Shown: positions 17,067 to 25,916 of the stretch, one piece after another
Layout: each line of letters starts with the position of its first letter
How positions within the stretch are numbered: position 1 is the stretch's first letter
Origin: Deltaproteobacteria bacterium
GTDB taxonomy: Bacteria; Desulfobacterota; Desulfomonilia; UBA1062
Assembly (NCBI GenBank): GCA_018436855.1
Contig: JAHDKO010000079.1
Coordinates: 1 to 64,000 of the forward strand
Direction: 5' to 3'
DNA: 64,000 bases
Position numbers and translations under genes: made by a program
The notes under the pieces: model-generated
What the model saw: only the letters and a program-made list of their open reading frames with translations
Told to the model about the DNA's origin: nothing
The model's database searches: none

Positions 17067-17336
17067 CTACTTCCTGAGGTTCAGGGACTGGAGGAGCTCC
17101 CGATATCTTTTGATATCTCGGTCTTTTATGTAATTCAAAAGTCTCCGTCTCTGTCCGACAAGCATCAGCAGACCTCTCCGGGAATGATGATCTTTGTTGT
17201 GAACCTTGAAATGCTCGGTGAGCGTATTGATCCGCTTCGTCAGTATCGCAACCTGAACGTCGGGGGAACCCGTATCGCTCTCATGTCTCTTGAACTGATT
17301 CATAATCTCTTTCTTTTCCTCTACGCTTAAACCCAC
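17067..17336 (-). CDS. rpsO: 30S ribosomal protein S15
   Basis: 89 residues, full length. The conserved [35 protein letters not shown] and RRRLLNYIK stretches are all present; it binds the 16S rRNA central domain. GTCCTCC complement (GGAGGACA) lies before the start. The 85-base gap from truB is the largest inside the operon and could hold an S15 autoregulatory site or an internal promoter, though no clear pseudoknot was identified by eye. Confidence 0.98.
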   Translation of the reverse strand: MGLSVEEKKEIMNQFKRHESDTGSPDVQVAILTKRINTLTEHFKVHNKDHHSRRGLLMLVGQRRRLLNYIKDRDIKRYRELLQSLNLRK

Positions 17337-17421
17337 TTCTTTGTCCTCCTAATGACCGTTTGTTCTCTATTTTTATGGGCAACGAGGGAACTTAACACAC
17401 CATCTGCTCTGCTGTAAATAG

Positions 17422-18324
17422 CTAATCCGGACGAAACCCCCGCTCAATATAGCCCCAGATTCCTCCCGAGGGCTGATGCCGTGCCACGCAGAGAAGCTTG
17501 TCTTCTCCATTGACCACGGCGATATAATTGCCCTCGGTGCTCTCCACCGTATCCAGAACCCAGGATGTCTGGATGGGGTTTCCGTCCAGGATCCCCTTCT
17601 GCCCCGTGGAGGTGACCCGCACCTTCTGAATGTGCAGCGCGCGTGAAAGGGGGATGACGATCCCTTCCCCGTTTCCCGCCTTCTCTTTCAGCTCTTGCAG
17701 CGTCATGGCGTCATCCACGTGGAATCCCTCGCTGCGCAGCCTTCTCAGCTCCCTCAGATAGCCCCCGCATCCCACAAAAGCCCCCAGGTCGCGGGCAATG
17801 GACCGGATATACGTCCCTCGGGAACAGACGATACGGACGTCCATCCAGTCTTCCCCGTGGGACAGAATCTCCGCCCTTTCGATATGAACCTGCTTTTCCC
17901 TCGGCGGGATATCGATATTCGCCCGGGTCAGCTTGTACAGGGGACGGCCCTGGAACTTCTGGGCGCAGTACCGGGGCGGAGTCTGATTGATCCAGCCCAT
18001 ATGTTCGCGGAACCATCTCCGGACGGCTTCGACATCCACGCTGACATCGGGAAAGTGTTCGATGGGCTCCCCGGTCACATCGTCCGTATCGGTGAACATG
18101 TCGAACCCGATGGTCGCAAGGTACTCTTTCTGGTGTGCGTGCATGAAGGGAAGCAGCTTGGTGCCCTGTCCGACCCCGACACACAGGAGTCCGGTGGCAA
18201 AGGGGTCCAGTGAGCCGAAGTGCCCGGCCCGCTTCACCTTCAGGACCTTCATGACCTGGTCGACCACCTTGCGCGAGGTGATGTCCTTGGGCTTGTCTAT
18301 GAGTACTACGCCTTGCTTACCCAC
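17422..18324 (-). CDS. truB: tRNA pseudouridine(55) synthase
   Basis: A 300-residue TruB that makes pseudouridine 55 in the T loop. GHFGSLDPFATGLL (near residues 35-48) contains the catalytic Asp; YLATIGFDMFTDTDDVTG and CSRGTYIRSIARDLG are typical. The C-terminal part (about 235-300) resembles a PUA domain. The start overlaps the 3' end of nrnA by 19 bases. Confidence 0.96.
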   Translation of the reverse strand: MGKQGVVLIDKPKDITSRKVVDQVMKVLKVKRAGHFGSLDPFATGLLCVGVGQGTKLLPFMHAHQKEYLATIGFDMFTDTDDVTGEPIEHFPDVSVDVEAVRRWFREHMGWINQTPPRYCAQKFQGRPLYKLTRANIDIPPREKQVHIERAEILSHGEDWMDVRIVCSRGTYIRSIARDLGAFVGCGGYLRELRRLRSEGFHVDDAMTLQELKEKAGNGEGIVIPLSRALHIQKVRVTSTGQKGILDGNPIQTSWVLDTVESTEGNYIAVVNGEDKLLCVARHQPSGGIWGYIERGFRPD

Positions 18325-19235
18325 TTCATTCCTTCCTCGATCACCTGTTCGATCAGTTCGTCTGCGCGGCCTTTCTGGGTAAATCCCGCGGCCATGCCGT
18401 GTCCGCCCCCGCCGAAGGCCCGGGCCGTTTTCAGTGCTGCATCGGAGCCCTTGCTCCGGATGGAGCCGTGCACGGTGTCCGGGTTCAGTTCACGCAGGAG
18501 AACCACCATCTCCGCCCCGGAGAGGGAGGCCAGCTCCTCGACGATCCCGGAGGCGTCGTCGGGGGTCGCGCGGATGGCCCCGAAGTCCTGATAGCGGATA
18601 TAACTGCCGTATATTCTTCCAGACTGCACGAGCCTGTCCATGATCAGGCAGAGAATATGATAGTATTTCACGCTCCTGGTGCGCTTCAGCCGGTAGGCGA
18701 TCTGGCTCGCATCCGCTCCTGCCAGGGTGAGCTCGTAGACCGCTTTGAATACCCTGGGCGAGGTGTTGGCGTGGATAAACCCGCCGGTGTCGCCGAAAAT
18801 CCCCATGTAAATGTTCGAGGCGATCGCGGGGGTGATCTCCACCGCAAGCTCCCGTATAAGGTCATAGACCATCTCCGAGGCCGATGATTTCTGCGAGTCG
18901 ATCCAGGATACTTCGCCATGTGTGCCGTTGGTGCGGTGGTGGTCGATCACCACGACCTTCCCCTGGGGGTTGACACCGCCCAGCAGCTTCATGTCGGAGA
19001 CGTCGAGGAGGATGGAAATTTCGGGAGTCATCCCCTTTTTCTGCCTGGGCTCGGCAGTGAACAGCAGGGGCTCGGGAATGGGGGTGGGATAGATCAGGCG
19101 CACGGACTTTCCCAGGGCGTTCAGGGCATGGGCAAGGGCCCGGCTTGAGCCGACGGCATCCTCGTCCGGCCCCTCATGGGTGATGATCTCAAAGCGCTCG
19201 TGTTGATGTATGATTTCAGCTATCCGGTTTTTCAT
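18306..19235 (-). CDS. nrnA: bifunctional oligoribonuclease / pAp phosphatase (DHH family)
   Basis: About 309 residues. The N-terminal DHH domain has THEGPDEDAVGSS (metal-binding Asp residues) and VVVIDHHRTN; the DHHA1 domain ends with FGGGGHGMAAGF. Family members degrade short RNA and hydrolyse 3'-phosphoadenosine 5'-phosphate. Start uncertain: ATG 19235 chosen; an in-frame TTG at 19244 is the alternative, and neither has a well-spaced RBS. It overlaps rbfA by 20 bases and truB by 19, so coupling is likely. NrnA in this operon position is common in Gram-positive and delta-proteobacterial genomes. Confidence 0.93.
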   Translation of the reverse strand: MKNRIAEIIHQHERFEIITHEGPDEDAVGSSRALAHALNALGKSVRLIYPTPIPEPLLFTAEPRQKKGMTPEISILLDVSDMKLLGGVNPQGKVVVIDHHRTNGTHGEVSWIDSQKSSASEMVYDLIRELAVEITPAIASNIYMGIFGDTGGFIHANTSPRVFKAVYELTLAGADASQIAYRLKRTRSVKYYHILCLIMDRLVQSGRIYGSYIRYQDFGAIRATPDDASGIVEELASLSGAEMVVLLRELNPDTVHGSIRSKGSDAALKTARAFGGGGHGMAAGFTQKGRADELIEQVIEEGMKWVSKA

Positions 19236-19578
19236 CCTTATCAAGCTTTTCCAGAATCTCGTCTATCTTCGATCCGTAATCGAAGGATGCATCGTACATG
19301 AATGTCAGCTCCGGCACGTGCTTTATCCGAAGCTGCCTGCTCAACTCGCTCCTTAAGAAACCGGCGGCGCTCTGAAGACCCTGCTGGGCCTGTTCCTGCC
19401 GGTCGGGATCCAAGACGCAGTAAAACACCCGCCCCACCCGGAGGTCGACACTGACCTCGGCACCGGTAATGGTCACCCCGTCTACCCGGGGGTCCTTTAC
19501 CTTGCGCTGAATGAGCTCGGCAATGGTCTGCCTGATGAGGTCGCCGACCCGTGCCTGCCTCTTGGTAACCAGCTTCAT
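19216..19578 (-). CDS. rbfA: 30S ribosome-binding factor A
   Basis: 120 residues. KRQARVGDLIRQTIAELIQ, KDPRV and the central ITGAEVSVDLRVGRVF strand pair are typical of this KH-fold factor for 30S maturation. The start overlaps the DUF503 stop (ATGA). The C-terminal tail is charged. Confidence 0.95.
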   Translation of the reverse strand: MKLVTKRQARVGDLIRQTIAELIQRKVKDPRVDGVTITGAEVSVDLRVGRVFYCVLDPDRQEQAQQGLQSAAGFLRSELSRQLRIKHVPELTFMYDASFDYGSKIDEILEKLDKDEKPDS

Positions 19579-19859
19579 ATGTGCATGATCTCCATTTTCC
19601 GGTCAACCACCTCCACATCCGGAAACTCGGCAAGGAACGAAAAGATCCTGTCCAGGACCGAGTTCACGTACGAGGAATCGTTGCTGACCAGGGCAAACCC
19701 TAGGGTGGCGGCCTGCCACTTGTCCTGATCATCCACCTCGGCCACGGAGATGTTCATCTTGGAAACACGGTCTTTCATGGATTTCAGGGTCTTGCGCTTC
19801 TCCTTGAGGGAGCGTGCCCCCATGATCCTGAGTCTGACCTCGCAGGCGCCGATGATCAC
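19575..19859 (-). CDS. YlxP-like DUF503 protein
   Basis: 94 residues from GTG 19859, which overlaps the infB stop as GTGA, with GGAGGCGGAG about 7 bases upstream inside infB. A longer frame starting within infB is an artefact. The core CEVRLRIMGARSLKEKRKTL and the alpha-beta pattern are those of DUF503 proteins, found next to infB and rbfA in many bacteria. Ribosome assembly or cold adaptation has been suggested for the family; the biochemical role is unknown. Confidence 0.92.
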   Translation of the reverse strand: MIIGACEVRLRIMGARSLKEKRKTLKSMKDRVSKMNISVAEVDDQDKWQAATLGFALVSNDSSYVNSVLDRIFSFLAEFPDVEVVDRKMEIMHI

Positions 19860-22459
19860 TCGATCTCCGCCTCCACCTTCTGATGGGTGTAGGCCTCGAT
19901 GACGTCGCCCGTCTTGATGTCGTTGAACCCGCTCAGGCCGATGCCGCATTCATAGCCGCTCTGCACCTCGCGCACATCTTCCTTGAACCGCTTCAGGGAA
20001 TCCACCTTGCCATCGAAGACAACGACGTTGTCGCGCAGCAGCCGTGCGTTCGCCCCCCTTGTGATCTGCCCTTCGGTCACCATGCACCCGGCAATGGTGC
20101 CGGCCTTGGGCACCTTGAAAAGATCTCTCACCTGTGCGCGGCCCTGGACAACCTCTTCATAGACCGGCTCGAGCATGCCCTTGAGGGCCTTTTTGATGTC
20201 TTCGATAAGATCATAAATGATAGTGTAGAGCTTTATCTCAACATCATACTTCTTGGCCAGTGCCCTGGCCGTCGGTTCCGGTCTTACGTTGAAGCCGACC
20301 ACGATAGCATGCGCCGTAGAGGCGAGCAGAATGTCGTTTTCGGTAATGCCGCCGACTGCGGAATGAATGATGCTGATCCTCAGATCCTCGCCGGTGTCTA
20401 TTCCCTTCACCGTGCTCTGGATGGCCTCCACGGTGCCGTGGACATCGCCCTTGATAATGAGGTTGAGGTCCTTGATCTTTCCTTCCCTCACCTGGCTGTA
20501 GAGATCTTCCAGGGTGACCTTTTCCTTGGGCTCTTGTCTCTGCTGCCGCTGGATCTCATCGCCCTCCTGAAAATACGAGACAATGTCCTTTGCCTTCTTT
20601 TCGTTGGGCACGACAAAAAAGGTGTCCCCGGCAGACGGGAGCTCGGAAAATCCGATGATCTCAACCGGTGTTGCGGGGTCGGCTTGGGAGATGGGCTTCC
20701 CGGTAAAGTCGAACACCCCTCTGGCCCTGCCCCATGTGGAGCCCACCACAAAGGTGTCGCCGCGCTTGAGTTCGCCGCTCTGGATGAGGACCGTGGCCAT
20801 GGGCCCCCTGGCCTTGTCGAGCTTGGACTCCAACACGACTCCACGGGCACCGTCTTTCCGTGAGGATTTGATATCCAGGACATCTGCCTGCAGGAGGATC
20901 ATCTCCAGCAGATCGTCTATCCCGACATGGTTCTTTGCGGACACATCGACGAAGATCGTATCGCCGCCCCAGCTTTCCGGGACGAGCCCGACCTCTGCAA
21001 GCTGTTCTCTGACCCGCTGGGGGTTGGCGTTGGGCTTGTCTATCTTGTTGACCGCCACCAGGATGGGGATCTCTGCGGCCCGGGCGTGGTTTATCGCCTC
21101 TTTCGTCTGGTCCATGACCCCGTCGTCCGCGGCCACCACGAGCACCACGAAATCCGTCACCTGCGCGCCCCGCGAGCGCATGGAGGTGAACGCCTCGTGA
21201 CCGGGCGTGTCGATGAAGGTGATGGTCCTCCCGTTGCACCGGGCCTGGTATGCGCCGATGTGCTGGGTAATTCCGCCGTACTCGCTGTCGATGACGTTTT
21301 CCTGCCGGATGGCATCCAGCAGGGAGGTCTTGCCGTGGTCGACGTGACCCATGACCGTGACGACCGGCGGCCTGGGATCCAGCTCTTCTTCTGAATAGGT
21401 GGGTGGGACCAGATAGGTTTCCTTGATCTCGTCACGGGCCTCTTCCGCCTCGAAACCGAGCTCGGTCGCCACGAACGTCGCCTCATCCGCGGTGATGTAC
21501 TGGTTCTGGTTGGCCATGACACCAAGATCCATGAGAATGCGGATCACATCGGAGACCTTCACCCCCATTTCTTTCGCGAGATTGGAGACCATGACGGCTC
21601 TCCCGATGCGGATCTTCTTTTTCCTGGCCTGCGTGGGCTGGATCGCAGCCCTTCTATCTCTGCGCTTCTTCTGCTTTTTGCCGAACGCGGATCTCTCGGA
21701 TCCATAGAGATCGCTCTGCGTATAGACTTCCTTTTCTTTCTCCTTCGGCTTCTTGGGCTTCTTTGCGGCATGGCGGGCAGCGGCATCTCCGCCTTCCTCC
21801 GGGGCCTCGACGACCTCGGGGGCCTTGCCCTTCTTACCTTTCTTTTTCTCCTTCTTTTTCTTGTCCTCTTCCTTTTCCGCTTCCTTTCCTTCGTCCCGAG
21901 GAGCCGGCTTCTCCTCCGGAACCTCTTCCTTCCGGGGCTCTTCCTCTTCGGGGACCTCCGGCTTTTCCTCAGGAGCCTGGGGCGCAGCGACAGGCTCTTC
22001 GCGCGGGGCCTCCGCCGGTACCGGTGCTTCTCCGGCCGCTTCGCCGGCAGGAATGCTCGCCGCCTCCGTCTCTCCGGCAACAGGCTGTTTCTCCTCGACA
22101 GGTTTCGGGGCTTTTTTCCGCTCTGTCTTTTCCGGCTTTTCCTCGACAGCTTCGCCGGCCGTTATCTCTTCGGGCCTGGAAGGCTCCTCGGCCTTCTTTT
22201 CAGCAGAAGGGGCGACCCGGGCTCTCCGCCTGATGACGTTGGCACTGACGCGCTTTTCGACATACGATTCCTGCGGGAGCTCATCCGGCTGCTTTTCGCT
22301 CTCTTTCACAAAGCGTTTTTTGATCCTGTCGATATCGTGCACATCGATCAGGCTCATATTGTTTTCGACCGATATCGCCAGGTCTTTCGCAACCTTCATC
22401 AGTTCCCTTGCATCGATGGACAATTCTTTTGCTAATTCAAAAACCCGCATTTTTTTCAT
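19856..22459 (-). CDS. infB: translation initiation factor IF-2
   Basis: 867 residues. The N-terminal IF2_N helix motif ([19 protein letters not shown]) is followed by a long low-complexity region (about 60-250) dominated by Glu, Lys, Pro and Ala. A second IF2_N-like segment, then the GTPase domain with [10 protein letters not shown] (near 370), DTPGHEAF and NKIDKP (G1, G3, G4), and the C-terminal tRNA-binding domains complete it. It delivers initiator tRNA to the 30S subunit. ATG overlaps the ylxR stop by 4 bases. The Glu/Lys-rich stretch makes the antisense strand unusually open, giving false reading frames. Confidence 0.98.
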   Translation of the reverse strand: MKKMRVFELAKELSIDARELMKVAKDLAISVENNMSLIDVHDIDRIKKRFVKESEKQPDELPQESYVEKRVSANVIRRRARVAPSAEKKAEEPSRPEEITAGEAVEEKPEKTERKKAPKPVEEKQPVAGETEAASIPAGEAAGEAPVPAEAPREEPVAAPQAPEEKPEVPEEEEPRKEEVPEEKPAPRDEGKEAEKEEDKKKKEKKKGKKGKAPEVVEAPEEGGDAAARHAAKKPKKPKEKEKEVYTQSDLYGSERSAFGKKQKKRRDRRAAIQPTQARKKKIRIGRAVMVSNLAKEMGVKVSDVIRILMDLGVMANQNQYITADEATFVATELGFEAEEARDEIKETYLVPPTYSEEELDPRPPVVTVMGHVDHGKTSLLDAIRQENVIDSEYGGITQHIGAYQARCNGRTITFIDTPGHEAFTSMRSRGAQVTDFVVLVVAADDGVMDQTKEAINHARAAEIPILVAVNKIDKPNANPQRVREQLAEVGLVPESWGGDTIFVDVSAKNHVGIDDLLEMILLQADVLDIKSSRKDGARGVVLESKLDKARGPMATVLIQSGELKRGDTFVVGSTWGRARGVFDFTGKPISQADPATPVEIIGFSELPSAGDTFFVVPNEKKAKDIVSYFQEGDEIQRQQRQEPKEKVTLEDLYSQVREGKIKDLNLIIKGDVHGTVEAIQSTVKGIDTGEDLRISIIHSAVGGITENDILLASTAHAIVVGFNVRPEPTARALAKKYDVEIKLYTIIYDLIEDIKKALKGMLEPVYEEVVQGRAQVRDLFKVPKAGTIAGCMVTEGQITRGANARLLRDNVVVFDGKVDSLKRFKEDVREVQSGYECGIGLSGFNDIKTGDVIEAYTHQKVEAEIE

Positions 22460-23022
22460 CTTGCCAGCCCCTTGGAAGAAAGCAAATCATACTTCTGCAG
22501 ATTCATCGCCAGCCGTGGCGCGATCGAGCACTCTTTGCTCACGATCAGACACGGACTGTTGCATTCACATCCCTTAGGCAGGCGGTATATCTTTGCCCCG
22601 CCGGCTCGTGCAGCAGTATGCATTTCCACTTTCTCTTCCGGAGGATTATCGTTGAGATAAAGTATGAGATCATCCTCCCGGATCGAATTCTCTTTACATG
22701 GGCCATCCATCAGATAGGCCATTTTCTTACACCGTATGAGGTCTTTTTTGATCATTTTCAATAATTCTTCCCGCACCCCGTAAATGAGTTCGTTTATCTG
22801 CTCCCGTTTTCGGAAATAATTGTTTCGTATTCTTTTATTTTTGTACGCCTTTGTAAAGCACTGCTCTATGGGGCAAAGGTAAAAGCCCCTGCCCTCACGC
22901 CGGCCTTCACGGTCAAAAACGGCTTCTGCCGAGGGATTCCTGACGAACCGCAGCAATTCCGCCTTGGGCCGAACCTTTCTGCATCCGACACACTGTCTCT
23001 GAGGCTGGTTCCTGCTATCCAC
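22456..23022 (-). CDS. rnpM: YlxR/RnpM-type RNA-binding protein with an extra C-terminal domain
   Basis: 188 residues. The first ~90 are the YlxR domain: QRQCVGCRKVRPK, LLRFVRNP, GRGFYLCP and a basic helix. YlxR (RnpM) binds RNase P RNA in Bacillus. Usual YlxR proteins are about 90 residues; here residues 95-188 form a second alpha-beta domain (DLILYLND, GAKIYRLP) with several Cys (CECNSPC). Its position and pattern resemble the L7Ae-like YlxQ, which is a separate gene between ylxR and infB in Firmicutes; a fusion is likely but inferred. Overlaps nusA by 8 bases and infB by 4. Confidence 0.85.
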   Translation of the reverse strand: MDSRNQPQRQCVGCRKVRPKAELLRFVRNPSAEAVFDREGRREGRGFYLCPIEQCFTKAYKNKRIRNNYFRKREQINELIYGVREELLKMIKKDLIRCKKMAYLMDGPCKENSIREDDLILYLNDNPPEEKVEMHTAARAGGAKIYRLPKGCECNSPCLIVSKECSIAPRLAMNLQKYDLLSSKGLAR

Positions 23023-24250
23023 TCACTCCCACCGACGCCTTTTTTATCAGCTCTCTCGCCAAAGTTTCATCGATTCCTTCAAACTCGAGAAGATCTTCCT
23101 CCTTTGCCTTGGCCAGGTCCTCGATCGTCCGATACCCTGCTTCCATCAGAATTTCGGCCAGCGATTCATCGAGTTCGTCGATACTGGTCAACGACGTACC
23201 CTCCTCGGAAGACACGCTCTCTTCGGCGTGCTCGGAGCGTACGTCGATCTTCCAGCCCGTGAGCTTGGCCACAAGCCTGACGTTCTGCCCCTTTCTCCCG
23301 ATAGCAAGGCTGAGCTGGTCGTCCGCGACGACCACATCCATGCTCCAGGCGGACTTGTCAACGATCACCTTGGACACCCGGGCTGGCGAAAGGGCATTGC
23401 AGACGAATCTGACCGGATCCTCCGACCACACGACAATATCCTGCCTCTCGCCTTTCAGCTCCTGGATCACATTCTGTACCCGTGCTCCCTTTACGCCGAC
23501 GCAGGTTCCCACCGGATCAACCTTGGGGTCGTGTGACCGCACGGCTATCTTCGCCCGGATCCCGGGCTCCCGCGCAACAGCTACGATTTCCACAATACCC
23601 TCAGTAACTTCCGGGACTTCCATCTCGTAGAGCTTGACGAGAAACCTCGGATGCGTGCGGGAAAGTTCTATCTGGGGCATCCTCAGAGACTTGGTCACAT
23701 CCAGGATAAGGGCCTGAATGCGGTCACCCCTCCTGAAAGACTCGCCGGGGATCATTTCCTTTTCGCGCAGGATCGCCTCCGCCTTCCCCAGGTTGACGAT
23801 GGCGTCGCGCCTGTCGAACCGGTGGACGAAGCCGGACACCAGATCGCCCTTCCGGTCGATGAAATCATTATAGACAGCGTCCCGCTCGACTTCCTTCACC
23901 TTCTGCACGATTACCTGCTTGGCGCTCTGGGCGGCAATCCTCCCCAGTCTGGAGGAGTCGAGCTTTTCCCCGAGCTCATCGCCGATCTGACAGTTGGGAT
24001 CGAGCTGATGCGCTTCCTTAAAAGATATCTGAACATTCGGATCTTCGACCTCTTCAGAGATAACCTTGAACTGGAAGACCTCCACCTCGTCGAGCTCAGG
24101 GTTGTAGTGCGCCTCGATATTGTCGTAATCACCATAGACTTTTTTCGCCGCACTCTGCACCGCAGCCTCCACCACCTGCACCAGGTCTTCTTCCCTGAGG
24201 CCCTTTTCCTTTACGATCAACTCAATGACCTTTGAAAGATTTAAAACCAT
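23015..24250 (-). CDS. nusA: transcription termination/antitermination protein NusA
   Basis: 411 residues: the N-terminal RNA polymerase-binding domain, S1 domain (about 135-200; KGDLVSGFVHRFDRRDAI), two KH domains (GVKGARVQNVIQEL, AIGRKGQNVRLVAKL), and one C-terminal helix-hairpin-helix repeat (about 355-405). E. coli NusA is longer because it has two acidic repeats; one or none is usual outside the gamma group. RNAP-associated; controls pausing and termination. ATG is 8 bases after rimP. Confidence 0.97.
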   Translation of the reverse strand: MVLNLSKVIELIVKEKGLREEDLVQVVEAAVQSAAKKVYGDYDNIEAHYNPELDEVEVFQFKVISEEVEDPNVQISFKEAHQLDPNCQIGDELGEKLDSSRLGRIAAQSAKQVIVQKVKEVERDAVYNDFIDRKGDLVSGFVHRFDRRDAIVNLGKAEAILREKEMIPGESFRRGDRIQALILDVTKSLRMPQIELSRTHPRFLVKLYEMEVPEVTEGIVEIVAVAREPGIRAKIAVRSHDPKVDPVGTCVGVKGARVQNVIQELKGERQDIVVWSEDPVRFVCNALSPARVSKVIVDKSAWSMDVVVADDQLSLAIGRKGQNVRLVAKLTGWKIDVRSEHAEESVSSEEGTSLTSIDELDESLAEILMEAGYRTIEDLAKAKEEDLLEFEGIDETLARELIKKASVGVSG

Positions 24251-24258
24251 ACGTTCTC

Positions 24259-24693
24259 CTAGAGATCGAATTCCAGATTGGCCTTCTGAATATCCTCGAA
24301 CGGCACCTCCTGTTGCGTGCCGTCGATATCAATCAGAACACTCTCTTCTGCCAATCCTTTGATTGTTCCCCGGAATGTTCCCTCTTTTGTCTGTATTTTG
24401 ACCTGTCTTCCGGCAAAGTGATCGAATTCCTTCAATGTTTTAAGCCTCCGGTTGAGGCCCGGCGACGATACCTCAAGCCGGTATGAACCCTCGATGGGAT
24501 CGTTCGTATCCAGCAGCAGGCTTACCCTCCGGTTGACTGAAACGCAGTCGTCCAGAGTGACCCCGCCCGGCTTGTCAATGGTGAGACGCAGGAGTCCCCG
24601 GGAAAAGTCCATATCGATAAGCTCGAAGCCCATCACGGCTATCTCCGGTGCCACCATCTTGTATAACTTTTTCTCCTGTTCCGTCTGTTTCAT
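24259..24693 (-). CDS. rimP: ribosome maturation factor RimP
   Basis: 144 residues from ATG 24693 (MKQTEQEKK...). GFELIDMDF, LRLTIDKPGGVTLDDC and YRLEVSSPGLNRRL are family motifs; it assists early 30S assembly. The longest frame extends through the tRNA gene and is not real. No Shine-Dalgarno stands before ATG, and the tRNA terminator ends about 9 bases upstream, leaving hardly any leader. Either the operon is read through from the tRNA promoter or translation starts on a nearly leaderless message. Confidence 0.92.
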   Translation of the reverse strand: MKQTEQEKKLYKMVAPEIAVMGFELIDMDFSRGLLRLTIDKPGGVTLDDCVSVNRRVSLLLDTNDPIEGSYRLEVSSPGLNRRLKTLKEFDHFAGRQVKIQTKEGTFRGTIKGLAEESVLIDIDGTQQEVPFEDIQKANLEFDL

Positions 24694-24701
24694 TATGAAA
24701 T

Positions 24702-24725
24702 AAAAAAGTGGGCTATCGCCCACTT
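24702..24725 (-). terminator. Rho-independent terminator between tRNA-Gly and rimP
   Basis: Minus strand: perfect 8-bp stem AAGTGGGC/GCCCACTT with a GATA loop, then TTTTATTTC. It ends the tRNA-Gly transcript, but since rimP follows within about 10 bases it may be a regulated, leaky terminator for the whole nusA-infB operon. Confidence 0.85.
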
Positions 24726-24774
24726 CGTCTCCCCCCACATTTCCTGTTCGTTCGCTTCCCGTATGTGTATCAAA

Positions 24775-24847
24775 AGCGGGCAACGGGATTCGAACCCGCG
24801 ACATTCAGCTTGGGAAGCTGACACTCTACCAACTGAGCTATGCCCGC
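24775..24847 (-). tRNA. tRNA-Gly (CCC anticodon)
   Basis: Full cloverleaf: acceptor GCGGGCA/TGCCCGC, D arm AGCTCAGTTGGTAGAGT, anticodon stem TCAGC/GCTGA around loop TTCCCAA (anticodon CCC), T arm GCGGGTTCGAATCCCGT. Discriminator U73, as expected for bacterial tRNA-Gly. CCA is not encoded. It sits at the head of the rimP-nusA-infB operon, as a tRNA (metY) does in E. coli. Confidence 0.95.
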
Positions 24848-24858
24848 ACTGAGTTACT

Positions 24859-24887
24859 CTAATAGAATATGCCCTATGGTTTGTCAA
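24859..24887 (-). promoter_or_regulatory. strong sigma-70-type promoter for tRNA-Gly and probably the nusA operon
   Basis: Minus strand: perfect -35 TTGACA (24882-24887), 17-base spacer, -10 TATTAG (24859-24864). The predicted start lies about 5 bases before the tRNA. It is the only convincing promoter seen upstream of rimP. Confidence 0.7.
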
Positions 24888-24907
24888 CAAATCTTTAGCA
24901 AACCTCA

Positions 24908-25250
24908 AGGCTAAGGGATTCCTAGGATTTGAGGAAGAATTTTTTAATGTGCTGGTGATATATCATCACTCGCATTCGATTTCAAGACTTTTTCTCCGGG
25001 AACAAGAACCGGCGTTTTTCTTTCCTGGTTTTCCCTCCGGGTTGTCCCCGGGATCAAAATGCCGGCCTTTGGGTTTTAGATCGGCATGCACGACATTCCC
25101 TTCCCGGATGCGGGGGATGCCTTCATTTCCACGGAAACAGCGTGGGTATAAAAGCGTACCTTCATGCTTTTGCGAAAAAAACTTCAAACCCGAAAACGAG
25201 ACCGTCCGTGGACCATTTGTAAGGAAATGAAGTTCGTTTCCGTCTCTTCT
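24908..25250. other. intergenic region between tRNA-Gly and yjbQ
   Basis: About 340 bases with no convincing gene. Short frames on both strands (about 73 and 93 codons) lack ribosome binding sites and family features. A near-palindrome centred on TGATATATCA (24956-24965, extended to about 24954-24969) could be an operator. The rest is irregular GC-rich sequence. Confidence 0.45.
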
Positions 25251-25658
25251 TCAGCTGGTCGGATCGGGGATGATCTTCAGGAGGACCGACCGGTTCCTGG
25301 GTCCGTCGAATTCGGCGAGATACACTCCCTGCCATGTCCCCAGAACAAGCGCGCCCCCTTCGACGATGAGCATGACGTCGAAACCCATGAGGCTCGCCTT
25401 GATATGGGCATCCGCATTTCCCTCCAGATGCCGGTATTCCCCCTGCCGGGGGACCAGGCCGTCCAGGGTGGCGATGATGTCTTCTTTCACCGCAGGATCG
25501 GCGTTTTCGTTGATCGTGATCCCGCAGGTGGTGTGGGGAACGTAGGCAAGAACCAGGCCGGTGGTAACATGCTCGCCTTTCAAGACGTTCCTTATATTCG
25601 TAGTTATATCGACAAACTGGGTTTTGCCCGTGGTTCTGACTTCCAGACGTTTGAGCAT
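25251..25658 (-). CDS. YjbQ family protein (UPF0047)
   Basis: 135 residues from ATG 25658, preceded by AAGGAGGAAGGAT. HTTCGITINENADP (near residue 48) and NADAHIKASLMG are the family signature, giving the His residues of the active site; GTWQGVYLAEFDGPR is near the C terminus. Family members (UPF0047) have been reported to have thiamine phosphate synthase side activity in E. coli; their real role is unknown. It is a single gene downstream of tatD on the same strand, separated by a repeat element. Confidence 0.9.
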   Translation of the reverse strand: MLKRLEVRTTGKTQFVDITTNIRNVLKGEHVTTGLVLAYVPHTTCGITINENADPAVKEDIIATLDGLVPRQGEYRHLEGNADAHIKASLMGFDVMLIVEGGALVLGTWQGVYLAEFDGPRNRSVLLKIIPDPTS

Positions 25659-25791
25659 ATCCTTCCTCCTTTTCAATCCGAATTCGATCCCCTGAAAGCG
25701 CTCGCCCGATCTTTCTTCATCAGGACCTACTCGTGAAGGAGAACTCGGCTTTCCTTCATTCAAACAATCGAGCGCCGTCACTCCCCGACAG

Positions 25792-25818
25792 GGTTCATAT
25801 CAATGACTGGTATGAACC
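25792..25818. promoter_or_regulatory. hairpin at the outer end of the tatD-side repeat copy
   Basis: Inverted repeat GGTTCATA/TATGAACC (25792-25799 and 25811-25818) with an 11-base loop; no T-run on either side. It borders the repeat described at 25811-25890, so it may be part of the element. Confidence 0.4.
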
Positions 25819-25890
25819 TTCAACGGCAAGCCCTGGACCCTGCCGTAGCCGCAAGCTTGAAGGGGAATGTGACCCCCCGCCTCAAAGTCC
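25811..25890 (-). repeat. dispersed intergenic repeat, copy 1
   Basis: Read on the minus strand this stretch shares long blocks with two copies after gyrA: CCTGAAGGACTTTGA, GGGTCAC.TTCC.CTTCAA, TGCGGCT, GGGT(C)CAGGGCTTG and GAAGGTTCATA. It lies 27-106 bases past the tatD stop codon. No reading frame is shared in phase, so the element is probably non-coding, like REP or MITE-type repeats. Confidence 0.75.
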
Positions 25891-25916
25891 TTCAGGAAGC
25901 GAATGCAATGGAGGAT

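Noticed and set aside
24949-25230. Short frames on both strands between tRNA-Gly and yjbQ
   Set aside because: No RBS, no domain, biased composition; the two frames overlap each other antisense.
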